This document shows, one piece after another, positions 12,160 through 27,712 of a DNA stretch of 64,000 nucleotides. A model generated the notes under the pieces. The model saw only the letters and a program-made list of their open reading frames with translations, searched no databases and was not told the origin of the DNA. The position numbers were made by a program, and so were the translations under genes. The stretch lies in the NCBI GenBank assembly GCA_029817715.1, contig JARUPY010000606.1, forward strand, positions 8,680,001-8,744,000, read 5' to 3'. How positions within the stretch are numbered: position 1 is the stretch's first letter; every line of letters begins with the position of its first letter. The DNA comes from Melastoma dodecandrum. Lineage: Eukaryota > Streptophyta > Magnoliopsida > Myrtales > Melastomataceae.

Positions 12160-13401
12160 CTACTTAGAAGAGATCCCCGCATTGCCAGAACTGGTGTTGA
12201 ATTCTGCAGGGTCCAATATATAATCCAGACTACTCCTTGCATCAGCTGCTCGGGAATTAGTCCTCGACGAAGTTGCGACACTGCTGGCAGCAAAGACGGC
12301 AGGATGAAGCTTGGAGTCCTCCTGAGAGTGGAAGTTCTGGTTCTCTCGAAACAATTCGCATGTGGTCACGTCCTCGGAGAAGTTGAATGCATCAAATGGA
12401 GGGTACAACTGGTGCAACTCATTGGGAATCGATGGGAGGCTGAATGCAGCAAGTGTGTTCTTGCTTGAACCCTCTGTTATGATGGCTAGGCTCTTGTAGA
12501 AGTCAAGGAGCTCATCGTGATCCTTTTGCTGTTCGAGATTGGCTTGTTGATGTTGCTGCTGTTGAGGCTCAGCCTCAACAATTAAGACATCATTTGAATT
12601 TTCATTCTCAGGCAAGGAAGAAGAAGGATCGATGCTGATGGAGGCATGGCTGCACGTGTGCCTTCCTCGGTAAGTTATCTCAAAGATGGCCGGATCTTCG
12701 TCAGACCGCTGGACTTGCTTTGTTGCCAGACAGCCTTGGGAACCTCTGTTGGTGCATCTGTAGTAGCCCCTGTGTAAATCGAAACAGTACTTCTAATGAA
12801 CGTGCTCACAAATGCATGGGTACACGTGAATCTTTTATTAGTCAGTCGTGACATTGTACGACCTAGGGTGTCTGGCTCGAAGGATGTCCTTTTGACCATA
12901 CTTCCTCCAGCTATGGCCATCGTCGAGCTGCCCTTCTATCGCAGCCCCATGAGGGATCCTCACACGCTTGGTCCACCGCGGCATCCCCTTCCTGCAATCC
13001 AATACATCAACAAACGTCCTGCTTTCCCCTGGATGTTAAAGCAATCGTTTTTCTTCGTTCGATCAGAGGTAATACCTGTTGTTCCCGGAATCGCCAATGC
13101 TGTTGTTGCCGATATCTGTTCCCCCGTATTCCTTGTAATCTGGTTTGGGAAAGTCCCTGCTAGTGGGGTTCTTCCCCGGCGACAGCCTTAACAGCCCGCT
13201 CGCATCATTCCAGGACAGCATGGAGAGAGCGTTGTTGTAACAGAGGAGGATCCTGAGTAGGAGGCACTCCTGGACCTCGTGGGAAGACGAGGGAGAAGCG
13301 TGGTGGAAATGGGCCTGGAGCTGCCTGGTGAGGTCCCTCCCCTGAGTCAGCTCGTGGACGAGGCTGTTCCTCTCCAATTCACCCATGTTATCCTCCACCA
13401 T
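12160..13401 (-). CDS. Group III WRKY transcription factor (WRKY41/53/30 type)
   Basis: A sequence-specific regulator that binds W-boxes (TTGACC/T), usually in defence, salicylate response and senescence. Exons on minus: 13401-13076, 12991-12863, 12769-12160; 354 residues. WRKYGQK is at residues 137-143 and the zinc finger is C-X7-C-X23-H-X-C, the group III signature (CTNRGSQGC to RGRHTC). The second intron splits the arginine codon of the conserved PR pair (HPRGYYRC), as is standard for this group. The N-terminus ERNSLVHELTQGRDLTRQLQ matches the group III start. The tail is Gln-rich (QQQQHQQ) and acidic, a likely activation domain. DILRARHPR differs from the usual DILGAKFPR. The start could be M1 (13401) or M6 (13386). 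Confidence 0.93.
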
Positions 13402-13492
13402 GGGAACTGGAGGAGAAAGTGAAGGTAGGGTGGTGGTAGTAGTAGTAGTGGTCTAGTAATTGATTGGAAGAGGAGGAGGAGGGTGGTGACAT

Positions 13493-13615
13493 TTGACCGG
13501 AAACAAAGAAAACGTCAGATTCTTTGATTTGATTCTTGGTAAACGCAAGAAGAAGAAGAAGAAGAAGAAGAAGAAGAAGACGACGGTGGTGGTGGAGGAA
13601 TGTTTTCATTTGACC
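13493..13615. promoter_or_regulatory. Two W-boxes (TTGACC) upstream of the WRKY gene
   Basis: TTTGACCG occurs twice, with cores at 13493-13498 and 13610-13615, which is 92 and 209 bases above the WRKY start codon. These are the consensus target of WRKY proteins, so self- or cross-regulation by WRKYs is likely. Binding is inferred from sequence only. Confidence 0.55.
13547..13580 (+). repeat. (AAG)11 microsatellite
   Basis: Eleven AAG units lie between the two W-boxes in the divergent WRKY-PTB3 promoter. On the minus strand it reads (CTT)n and may be part of the WRKY leader. Confidence 0.9.
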
Positions 13616-13671
13616 GAAGAATCTTCTAAATTTCCAAACGTACAAGAGAAGGAGAGGACCGTCGATGTGGC

Positions 13672-13785
13672 TGGGCCTGCCTAAATACCATGGAGTGGGC
13701 CTCTTTCGGCCCAACCCGTCTCATCATCAATCCATCCCAACTCCCTCTCCCTTGATTCCCTCCACACAAAAAACGAAAACCCTAA
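13672..13785. promoter_or_regulatory. Site II (TGGGCC) cluster and telo-box before PTB3
   Basis: TGGGCC or its complement GGCCCA occurs at about 13672, 13695 and 13709, followed by a telo-box AAACCCTAA at 13777-13785. The pair site II plus telo-box is a known mark of plant promoters controlled by TCP factors for growth-related genes. The PTB3 ATG is 62 bases further on. Confidence 0.5.
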
Positions 13786-13846
13786 CCGTCTTCCCGATTG
13801 GTTTATGAATTATTTGTTGTGTGATTTGACGTGATCGGCGTGAGCG

Positions 13847-16800
13847 ATGTCGTCCGTTTCCGGCCAGCCGCAGTTCCGATACACCCAGCCACCCTCCAAG
13901 GTTCTCCACCTCAGGAATTTGCCTTGGGAATGTACCGAGGAGGAACTCGTTGACCTGGGGAAGCCCTTCGGCAATGTTATTAGAACCAAGTCCAATGTCG
14001 GGGCCAACAAGAATCAGGCCTTCATCGAGTTCGTGAGTTCGGGATTCATTCCTGTTAATTTCTTTTTGGTTATTTTAGACGTGTTTTCCTGATCCGTGCT
14101 TGCTTTGCTTCTTTGCTTGGGGATGTCTATAGGCAGATTTAAACCAAGCTATTGCCATGATCTCTTACTATGCTTCTTCCTCGGAACCGGCTCAAGTGCG
14201 GGGGAAGACCGTGTACTTGCAATACTCCAACAGGCAGGAGATCGTAAACAGTCAAACCACTGCCGATGTAGCTGGGAATGTCTTGTTGGTGACGATCGAG
14301 GGCGCCGATGCACGCCTTGTCAGCATCGACGTCCTTCACCTGGTAAGAATCTACATGTCCTTTCCCGTAGACCCCCATCGGCAAGGCATTGACGCCAGAC
14401 ATGGAACCATTTGAGCTGTTGTTTAGGTTCTGCCTCGTCGTGTTCGTGCTCTAGTAAGCTTTTGTTGACATGAACATCGGGATTAGCAGGGCCCATTCAA
14501 GGGGATGTCTTCAATGGCAGCTTAGTGCGGGAGAAAGAGCCCATGTGTGTTTGTCTCCTTTCTCCTTCTCTCTCTGCCGCCTCTTCCTGTCCTACTCTTC
14601 CTCCTCAGCTTCAGATTCCTACTAGTGTTATTTTAAGGGTTGATTCTGACTGGGGCGATTTACACCTTCACTTGGTAGTGTCTATAGGCACTGCTGGAAT
14701 TTCCTTCCAGTTTATGAAGTAGCTGACTGAGCGTTCCTCTTGAAACCGAATTTGCAAGCTTAGATGCTTTACAGGTCCTCAAAACCTAGTCACTGAGCAC
14801 CCTTTTCCATTTCTTCATGCTGTCCAGGTGTTTAGTGAATAGCCTGCGTTGCCTAAGCGATAGGTAGCCTTATCTATAGAGTTGAGCTACGAATTTGATT
14901 TGATTATTGTATTGATTTAGTATTGCTGCCCTTGGAGGGCTCTATGAAGCATGGAAATTTTTTGGGCAGACCTTACCATCTCTGTGCTTGTTTCTTCATG
15001 GAAATTCACAGTTTATGTTTTCATTTGTGGAACTGGTTTTGAAATTTTGATTTGCCTTCATTGCAATACTATTACATGTACTAGTGCCCTACTGACTTGG
15101 ATACATCCTTTTGGAAGGGAGGAATGCTTGAACATGCCCATTATTGTTGTAGAAATTTTGGAGCTCAACCTTTGAGAGATTATTGATAGTGGTAGTATGT
15201 TGCCTTCAACCCTTGCGGAATTTTTTGACAGTCACCTTTCTTTTTAATCTCCTGATGTCAGATGAAATTCCGCTATAGGACTTCGCCTCGTGTTCATCTA
15301 AAATCACCCTGAATGCTTTTCCAACTCTAAGAACTGCTTTGATATTGCATCCAGGTTTTCTCAGCATTTGGTTTTGTTCATAAAATCACAACCTTTGAAA
15401 AGACGGCTGGATACCAGGTCGCCATTGGGTTCACCTTCCTCTCTTGCCCATGTGTACCAGTGAAATGTGATCTAATACTTCTTATCTTATTCTCAGGCAC
15501 TGGTGCAATTCTCAGATGCTGAAACTGCTTCATGTGCAAAAAATGCGCTTGATGGAAGATGCATTCCTAGGTGACAGTTGTGTTAATAGTTTTACTTTAC
15601 AGGCTTTTGTCCATTGACTGTGAGTCCTATAGCTTCACCAGTAACTAGTTAATGAATTGTTTTAGAACAATTGTGGCTGGATTTATCTTTCTTCTATTAG
15701 ATTTAAAATAATCAAGCTCAGTGGTCTTTTTAAGTACCAGGTTACCTATTGACTCTTTGAATCAGATAATTTTCCATGGAAACCATGTCTCTGCTTCAAA
15801 ATGCTACGTACTGACTTACCCTATCATGGTGTCAGCTATTTGCTTTCTGATCAGATGGGACCATGTACTCTGAGGATCACATATTCTGCCCACACAGATC
15901 TTAGTGTGAAGTTCCAAAGTCATCGGAGCAGGTATCCTTTTTGTTGAGTTCTTTGCATCTGAATGTTGTTTGTCCTTTAGCAGTCCCTTTCCTGCTGATC
16001 ATTCCCTAATTCTTAAATTTCCTACTGGTTTGATCACACCTGCACTCCCTAACTCGTTATATAAGTATATATTTACAGGGACTATACCAATCCTTACTTG
16101 CCCGTTGCCCCTTCAGCAATAGATGGCAGTGGTCAGGTAATTTGTCCTTCTTAATTTCTCATGATTCAGTAGATTATATATGTTGCCCATGTAATTTCTT
16201 AGTTAGGGTGAATAATTACTCTTGATTTATACTGGAGTAATTTTCAGGGGCGAAAGCTTTTTTTATAGTTGCATGGTGGCTTTGGGGAGGTCTCAAGTTC
16301 CGTGCTATTTATTTACTACCTTTATATAGTACTTTTATTTCATGTAAAGTTGTAAACCTCATTAGTTCTTTGTTGCTTGCTTGTGAATCTGATATTTCTT
16401 CATTTGGGACATTTCCATTTAGTGTTAATATTAAACATGATGTACATCTCCAGGCAACGGTTGGATCAGATGGAAAAAAGTTAGAACCTCAGAGTAATGT
16501 CCTCCTGGCTTCAATTGAGAATATGCAGTATGTTGTCACCTTGGATGCTCTTCACATGGTATGTGTACAAATGCAATTTCTTTCGGTTGGTATATTTTGC
16601 TTTCGTCTGTCGTCGATTGGTTTTTGAGTAAATATTCCTTTTGTCTGCTTTAGGTGTTTTCTGCTTTTGGACCAGTGCAAAAGATTGCTATGTTTGATAA
16701 GAATGGAGGAGTCCAGGCATTAATTCAGTATCCCGGTAGGTGAACATGGATCCGACAAGCACTCTTGGTGTTTATAGCTCGTATGGGAGCATAATTCTGG

Positions 16801-18040
16801 TGTGCATATTTTAGGATAGTTTTCCTTTTGTTTACGGGTTATTTTATTTCAGTGATGCAAAAGGTACATAGTTGTAGCAAAAGGTACAGTTCCTTCTGCT
16901 TTGACTTGGCATTGGTAATTTTAGTATCTAAGACTGCAGGGTTTAGGATTATTATCTTGGTACTCTGGTCTTCCAGGAACCATAAGTATATGCTGGTTGC
17001 TGCCTACTGATGGTTCAGAACTAGTTCAAAGGAATATTTATGCTTCAATAACATGACCGAGAAAAGCTCTGCTTTTCTTGTACACTGTTAAAGAATATTT
17101 GAGTTATTTATTGTGCCTTTGTGGCTCAACAGGAACTAACCATGTCTTTTGCAGATACACAGACAGCCACAGTTGCAAAGGAAGCCTTGGAGGGGCACTG
17201 TATATATGATGGAGGATTCTGCAAACTTCATATTTCATATTCACGTCATACTGATCTCAGTATAAAGGTAATATATATCGCATCTGTAGTGAGTTTCTAT
17301 GTTAAATCTTAACTGTCCCGATGCCAACAACCTTTTCTTCACCCATGAAAAGAACCTTATCTTTGAAATGTGTTCTATAAATGGTGGAGCCATTCATTTT
17401 TGTGGATAGAATTTATTTTCCTCAAATAGGTACACTCTGGCAATATGGTCTCTATTTTCTTTCACTTTATCTTTTTCCACTCTTTGTGATGGTATATATC
17501 TCTGAGTGTGTCCCGGGTGTGTGGTGTCTCATTTATCAACCTTTATGAAGTGTAAGCTGGGTGGAATTGCACTTCCATAAGAAGGCTGGAAATTCATATC
17601 TATGAGTTACGGCCCTGCAGGTGAACAATGACCGGAGCAGAGACTACACTTTATCCAACATAGCTGCATCAAACTCTCAACCATCAATTCTGGGACAACA
17701 ACCTTCAGCAACTGTTGGTGCTCCTGCTCACCAATATGTTGGGGCTCAATACATGCCAAGTCCTAGCCAACCAATGGTGCCTCAAACAACAACTGGGTGG
17801 GTTGCAGCTCCGGTCCCTCAGTCAATGCCGATGCAAGTTCCCAGTTCCATGCCCCCCTATGGCCAGCCGGGAGTGGTGCCTCGATCTATGCCAATGCAAG
17901 TTCCCAATTCCATGCCTCCGTATGGCCAGCCTGGATCAGTGCCTTATCAAATGGGACCAGGGATGATGCATGTGCCAAATCAGAATGGCTTTCCCAATCC
18001 AGGAGCTGGGAACCCATATCGCTTGGACCGGTATCAATAG
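13847..18040 (+). CDS. PTB3: Polypyrimidine tract-binding protein, PTB3 type
   Basis: An RNA-binding protein of the hnRNP I family that acts in splicing control and RNA metabolism. Ten exons: 13847-14032, 14133-14342, 15355-15417, 15497-15570, 15836-15931, 16079-16136, 16454-16558, 16654-16735, 17155-17267, 17621-18040; 1407 bases, 468 residues. Three RRM domains: one opens with SKVLHLRNLPWECTEEEL, the next with GNVLLVTIEGADARLVSIDV, the third with SNVLLASIENMQYVVTLDAL. Linker segments SAHTDLSVKFQSHRSRDYTN and SRHTDLSIKVNNDRSRDYT are family hallmarks of the PTB3 branch, as opposed to PTB1/2 with four RRM-like parts. The Pro/Gln/Met-rich tail holds a 21-residue tandem repeat and is longer than in Arabidopsis (432 residues in all). 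It is transcribed away from the WRKY gene, 446 bases apart. Confidence 0.93.
17819..17944 (+). repeat. Two 63-bp imperfect coding repeats in the PTB3 tail
   Basis: Two copies of a 21-codon unit, each containing SMPMQVP(S/N)SMPPYGQPG, stand head to tail in the last exon. They differ at a few bases. The repeat lengthens a low-complexity Pro/Met/Gln tail outside the RRMs. Confidence 0.85.
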
Positions 18041-18462
18041 CACCTCTAGTTTCCATTTATGCCATACCTCTGCCAGATATGCGAGACTCTGCTTGTACAA
18101 TCCGGTAGATCCTTCCTTATGTACGGGCAAATGGCCAATCTGCCATTGCACCTTCTATGTACAATATTCGCAATACTTATGTTGTATCCGCTTTTGTGAC
18201 CTGGTTACTTTTACTTGTTAGGTGGTTTTCTTTTTGTTACACTGTCACTTACAAAGATGCTCATTCTGGAGGGATTGAGATCCCAGAATTTGCTTTCGCC
18301 ATTGACTTATTGATCCCTTTGGCCCAGATACACAAAAAGTAGGAGGTAAAGCAAGAAATTCCCAAGTGATGATGCTTGGCTGTGGTTGTTTTCCAATTGG
18401 AAGACGGCTGAGTTGCATGAATAGCGACTTTTTATTGTTAAAATTGTAGTTGGGTTTTCTTT
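18041..18462. other. Convergent 3' flanks of PTB3 and the trehalose phosphatase
   Basis: The two stop codons face each other across 422 bases. Both 3' untranslated regions must lie here and may overlap. I see no further gene. Confidence 0.6.
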
Positions 18463-20654
18463 CTAGTCGGCCAAGGCACAGATCCGATTAGAACACCTGC
18501 CCGAGGGCGAGGACGCCTTTCCCCATCTGGCCAGTCCCTCCAAAAATGCCAGCACTTGCGATGGGTCCCGGAGAGAGTGCAATGCCCTCGTCTCCTTTGG
18601 GATGGACGACACAATTATCGGATACCCTTGTCCTCTCTTCCGTATCACCTCGAAAGCATCTTCATCGGTTCGGTCATCGCCTATGTAGAGGGGGAGCACG
18701 TCGCTGGAGTCCTTGAGTCCGAGCGTCTCCAGGAGGTACTCGAGGGCGCTCCCCTTGTTCCATTCTATGGATGGTCTAATCTCCATCACCTGCATTTTGT
18801 TTTACAAATACGGATATGAAAACATCTTCACATAGCAGGCAGCAAGAACTCAAAAGAAACGTTTACCATTTTCCCCCTGGTTATACGGAAATCTGGGTAA
18901 TCCTGCAATACAGATACAACCTTCTGTTCGAGCATCTCCAAGTCCTGCAACAGAACCAGTTGAATAAATAAACAATGCTCGATCGTCTGTGTTCATCGTC
19001 TTTTCTTTATAATATGAATCTAAATCTCACTTCTTCTTTTCCTTGCCGATAATGAACGGAGACGCAAAATTTGTTGTCCTCGACCCTCGCACCCTGTATT
19101 TTCACTATCTCTTTCTGGATCCTAGCTATCATCTGCGGAAATCAAAATACCAGACGCGATCAGAAACAGAAAAAGGTTTTGATTAGGAATCATTCAAGAA
19201 AGATTTAAGCAAGCTCGCCTGTTGAATCATGGGCAAGAACTTCTTAGCCGGTTGAAAAAGCACCTCGTTTCCCTGAAATAGAAATACAGCCGCATCAACC
19301 AAAGAAAATCAACAAGCGAAGAAGAGTTAAAAGAACAGTTAGCGACTGTGCAACCTCTTTACCTTTCGATCAAGGGTGAGATGAGCATGGGAATTCCAAC
19401 TCGAAACGGATTCCTTGGGAGCCGTTATGTCCATTCCATGGCTACCCGCATAGTACAGATTTTGTAGTCGCACAAATTCTTTTACCTTAAAGAGATGCAG
19501 AAAATAATCGAAAGGTCAGACCTTTACTTCAACCTTTCTCAATGTGAATCAGAACTAATTTTTTATACCAGGGAAAGTTCGACGGTTTTTCAATACCTTG
19601 TCCGTGCTCCTTCCACTGATTATGGCCGTCGGGAAGTACTTGGAAACTTGTTTTACGGCCTCCCGCATCTGTTTCAGATGGGTTTGTAGATTGTAACGTT
19701 AGACATGAAGCGAGCAGGCTTACTAATGATTTTAGTTCTGATCGACTGACTGATCGGTGGCGATGTAACACTACCTTACGGGTCATGAAGGCGCGATCAG
19801 GGTTGTCAACAATGGGCGAGAGGGTGCCGTCATAATCAAGAAACACGACAATCTTCTTTCCCTTGGCTGCCTTCAGCATCCAATCAATAGTCTTCAATGC
19901 AGAAGGATGCTTCTCCTGTCGCGCGAATTTAGTTAATCTTAGTTGACAATTGTTTCGGAAAATAACCGTAGGATTAAAGAAAAATTGAGGAGGAATAACA
20001 CAGACTTACCAGCCATGAACGGTACGCTGCTTCATGGTCATTGCGCAAGGCATCAACGAGACTGCGGCTCACCGGTGACAGAAATCCACAGTCGACAAAG
20101 CCATTATGTCTGTGCTTCCTTCTAAAGAGGTAGCATGGACAGCAACGCAGTCTTCGAATCCACGGCGTCAGATTTGGACGGGAAAACTTGGTCCTCGCAA
20201 CCCCTTTGTCTAGGAACATGGACCCATGTCTTGTGCTGTGATTGAAAAAGGAAAAGGAAACGGAAACATGTCAACTAGGAAGGATGCGAAAGCAAGGCGC
20301 TGATTAAACCTGAGACTTGTAACTAGCAATAATCGTAAGAGAAGGTGACAAAAATCTTCCCCATATTCATATCACGTACGAGGAAAAAAGAGTCAACGGA
20401 GTGTATTTCTATTTTCCTTGTTTATCTTGTAATTAGCTGAAGGGGACGCAACCGATGGAGAAACATCGTCCGTCGGAGGAGGAGCCGAAGTCAACTCCCG
20501 TAAATGTAACCGAAGCGACACTAAAATCGATTAAAGGAGAAAGAAAGGAGTGTTACCTTGGAATGGGGACATGATAGACCACTGACACTTTGCCGCTCTT
20601 GGCAACCAGGGAGGAGAAATATTTAAGACCCGCCGCCGCCACCTCCTGAGGCAT
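18463..20654 (-). CDS. Trehalose-6-phosphate phosphatase (TPP)
   Basis: Removes phosphate from trehalose 6-phosphate, a sugar-status signal. Exons on minus: 20654-20557, 20235-20010, 19915-19775, 19668-19597, 19485-19363, 19272-19219, 19132-19031, 18944-18867, 18789-18463; 1221 bases, 406 residues. HAD-type catalytic motif [10 protein letters not shown] has the nucleophile Asp135 and Asp137; SGRSTDKV follows; the Mg-binding motif [10 protein letters not shown] is at ~335-344. The segment [10 protein letters not shown] and FCVSVHYR are TPP hallmarks. No TPS domain is present, as usual for plant TPPs. The first two exons are the least certain part: they give a short N-terminus rich in Arg and Cys ([14 protein letters not shown]), possibly organellar. 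The intron after 19219 starts with GC, not GT. An alternative frame in exon 2 runs into stops. Confidence 0.9.
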
Positions 20655-20929
20655 TTTAGAGCTTTGGAAGGTGAAAATGCGGGGGGAGACTCTCCTTGGC
20701 GGAGTAATAGAGGGAGGAGGAGGAGGTGGATCTTCTATTTTAATAGTAAGAAGAAGTCGCTACTGAAGGGTGGGGGGTGTTTTTGCGTGGTGGAATCGGT
20801 GAAACTTCCCTGCCAACTTCACCTTTAACTTCCTTCCCTCCTTCCTTCCGTTTGTCAACTCTACATACTACTACTCATTTCATATATGACATAAACTAAT
20901 AAAACATTGGTCGGGAGGACTGTGGTTCG

Positions 20930-21012
20930 ATTGGGCTGCCCTTTCAGCTATATTGGGCTTACTGTCCATCCAGTCAGGCCCAATTAGAACGCCTCTCAGT
21001 AGGCCCATGGGC
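20930..21012. promoter_or_regulatory. Site II cluster in the divergent TPP / small-protein promoter
   Basis: Four TGGGC-type motifs of either orientation occur between 20930 and 21012 (TGGGCT, TTGGGCT, GGCCCA, GGCCCATGGGCT). The stretch separates the TPP start (20654, minus) from the small-protein start (21087, plus) and lies nearer the latter. Confidence 0.45.
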
Positions 21013-21086
21013 TTTGTCGATTCCCCTCAAAATTCCCCGGGGGGAAGGAAGAGGATCGGCGTGTTCTGTTCCACCGGTTGCCGACG

Positions 21087-22152
21087 ATGAAGAGGATCCC
21101 TCGGATTAAATTCCCCAAGAGGCACTCTCCTCCAGGTCTCTTTCCCTTCTCTATTCGTTCTTCATATTTTAGGTTTACCGGAATCAGTCTTTGATGCTCG
21201 ATGGATTCCCCGGACGTGATTTTTCTTGTTCTTTTTCTGTTTCAATTTTGTCATCCAGTTACGGTTTCCTAGGGAGGGCTCAATTGAATGCATGATCTCT
21301 GCTTGCGAGGGTGATGGTGATTCTACGGGGCACTTTTTATTGGGCGAATCCGATGAATTTTTTTTTTTTTTTTGGGGGGGGGGGGGGTGCCGTTTCTGAA
21401 TTCTTTTGTTTGCGGTTGATTGACTGGAAGTGTTTTTTTTTTTTAATATTAGGGATTGTTTTACTTGTGAGTCAAAAAGTTCCTGAGGATCTTTTACCTG
21501 AGTTTTTAAGTGGTTCGTTCTCTTAAGGGGCCTTTTTGTTTTCTTCTTCTTTTCCAGATGCAAAATCTACATCTCAGGTTGCAAGCACGCCGAGTAGTCA
21601 AATGACCGCTGGAACTTCCGATGTCCCTCCACCTCCTAGGAATTTGGCGGTGGGAGGGAAAGCTTCGCTGCAACCAAAACGTACCCCCGTTTCGGATAGG
21701 GAAATCGAGGCTATTCTGGTGAGTAAGAGCTTCTTATATATACTTCTTTTTCCAAGTGGTATTATTATATCTTGCCTTGAATCCGAAAGCATGGGTTACG
21801 GCAGTTGGAATACGAACCTGAACCTTGGGGGAAAGCTCTGATTATGGCACTACTGTGATTCCGATGGATGAATTTAGTGCAAACATTTTTCTGCAAAATG
21901 TAGATACAGGGCATGACATTAATCTCACGTCTATTTTCATAGTAAAGATAGTATCTGAATGGAGAAGAATCGTCATGTCGGTTGATGTTTATTAAGAGTT
22001 ATCCCTGAAACATCATTTTGACCATGTGTGTTTGGAAACTGCAATCTTCTATGCCAAAATGTGTGTTACTTTCTCCGAGCGTTGCCTCACTTGATACTTA
22101 CATCTCTCTGCATTGTGATCTTTCTTCTCTACAGTTAGGTGGCTGCTTTTAA
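21087..22152 (+). CDS. Small conserved plant protein of unknown function (75 residues)
   Basis: Three exons: 21087-21135, 21558-21718 and 22135-22152. The last exon is only 18 bases and encodes LGGCF plus stop. The protein opens with MKRIPRIKFPKRHSPP, a basic amphipathic start that could be a mitochondrial signal. It continues through a Ser/Thr/Ala-rich middle to the block GGKASLQPKRTPVSDREIEA. I recall plant proteins with the same VGGKASLQPKRTPV core and a tail ending LGG-C, but know no function. All three frames join cleanly and the splice sites are GT-AG, which supports a real gene despite its size. Intron 1 carries the T16G14 run. It is transcribed away from TPP. Confidence 0.75.
21358..21387 (+). 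repeat. Homopolymer pair T16-G14
   Basis: About sixteen T are followed by fourteen G (21374-21387) in intron 1 of the small gene. Read on minus it is C14A16, the same arrangement as at 5021-5045. Confidence 0.8.
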
Positions 22153-23249
22153 CGGCGTCGTCGAAGCTTCTGGTTAATGTGCTCATCCATTCTCTTCCTG
22201 CTTATACCGTTAACCAGTTTGCTAAACCTTATTTCTCATATAGTTTGACATTTAATTCCCTAATATTTTGAAGTCACTGGACACATTTTTTTTCCCGTTA
22301 CGTAGAGCTCGTCGAATGTGGCTCATTTTTGTGCCAAATATGGAGAGGTCATAAATCAAAACCTATTACTGCCAGTTGCATTTTGGGAATTTTTTGCCTG
22401 AAGATTTGTGTTTTCCAATGAAACCTGCCTCCATGTTGCAGAAATCCAGCAACACACATCATAAATTTTAGATGCACGAGCATATACTGAACATGTACTG
22501 AATTTATGACGAATCAAAGCATACTGAGTTCCCAAAACGAAATTGATTTGACAAAATTACTTTAATGGACAGTTACTGAAGCAGTAAGGAGATCTGACCC
22601 CCAACACTGGATATTCCATCTCACATATACAACAAAAAAACTGGACAGTCAGGCTCCAGAGACAGGTGAACAAGAGTGCAGGCCTTCCAAAAGAATATCT
22701 AAATCTGGTCCAGCATTCTGTATCAAATAAAATGATGCATCTGCTCGGAGGAGTCCCAAGAGGAACAAAAATTTCAGAAGCTTATTCACAATCTGTCTTT
22801 ACGTCCCAAGAGGTCGTATCATATGGACAGAAAAAATGAGAGAGGACAACAATTTTCCCACTCTCGATGCTCAAGAAATTACCATTTTCCTTGAGAAAGA
22901 AATAATCAATAGCTCATTCCAAGCACACCTGAGATAACAGAGTTACAACAACGTGAAGATATGCTTGGTACGTTTCGGGATAATGGTGAAACAATTCTCA
23001 CGCTGTAAAGGTAATAATTATTGTCATGTGAGGAATGGTTAGTGAACTCCAGTGATAATACTCATAGCAGAATGCTTTGACCGTTATACTCATAAGACTA
23101 GAAAATTAATCCTACCGAGGACTGAATTTGCTAGCATGGGATTTTCTTTCGATCGGTTTTAAGGTGAGTTTGAAATTTTGGAAACCTTCAAGACCGTTGA
23201 ATTCACTAGCAATTAGCATGTGATCATTCCTTACCGCCGATCAGAAGCT
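22153..23249. other. Convergent intergenic region before GTG/COLD1
   Basis: About 1.1 kb of AT-rich DNA holding the 3' regions of the plus-strand small gene and the minus-strand GTG gene. I see no coding frame longer than chance and no clear transposon ends. Confidence 0.5.
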
Positions 23250-27354
<4,105 letters not shown>

Positions 27355-27589
27355 CCTAACCAACCGACGTCTGGTCCAGCACCCACACTCGCCGGAGTAA
27401 CTAGAATTCCGTTTGGTGGTGGGGGAAAGTGATTCCCGATTCTCTGCTGACACTCGAGGAACTATCAATCTACCGTTTTCTTTCTGCAACGGTTGGTTTG
27501 GTTTTTACCGCTCCTGGCATTGATCGACGTCGGCATCAGAAGAATAAAGGGAAGAGGTGAGGTGAGGTGAGGGGCGTGGGATTTCCTTA

Positions 27590-27712
27590 ATGGGCTGCCT
27601 TACGGCCCAATTTATGGTGAAACATGGGCTTGGACCTCCCGGCAGCGACAGATGCTTAGATGGGCCAACCGAACGAGTATTGTTCTATTATTGCAGGCCC
27701 ACTAAGTTGAGG
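27590..27712. promoter_or_regulatory. Site II cluster upstream of GTG/COLD1
   Basis: TGGGCT/TGGGCC and complements recur at ~27591, 27605, 27627, 27660 and 27697, 240-340 bases above the GTG start. This resembles the other TGGGCY clusters in the window and marks the likely core promoter. Confidence 0.45.
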
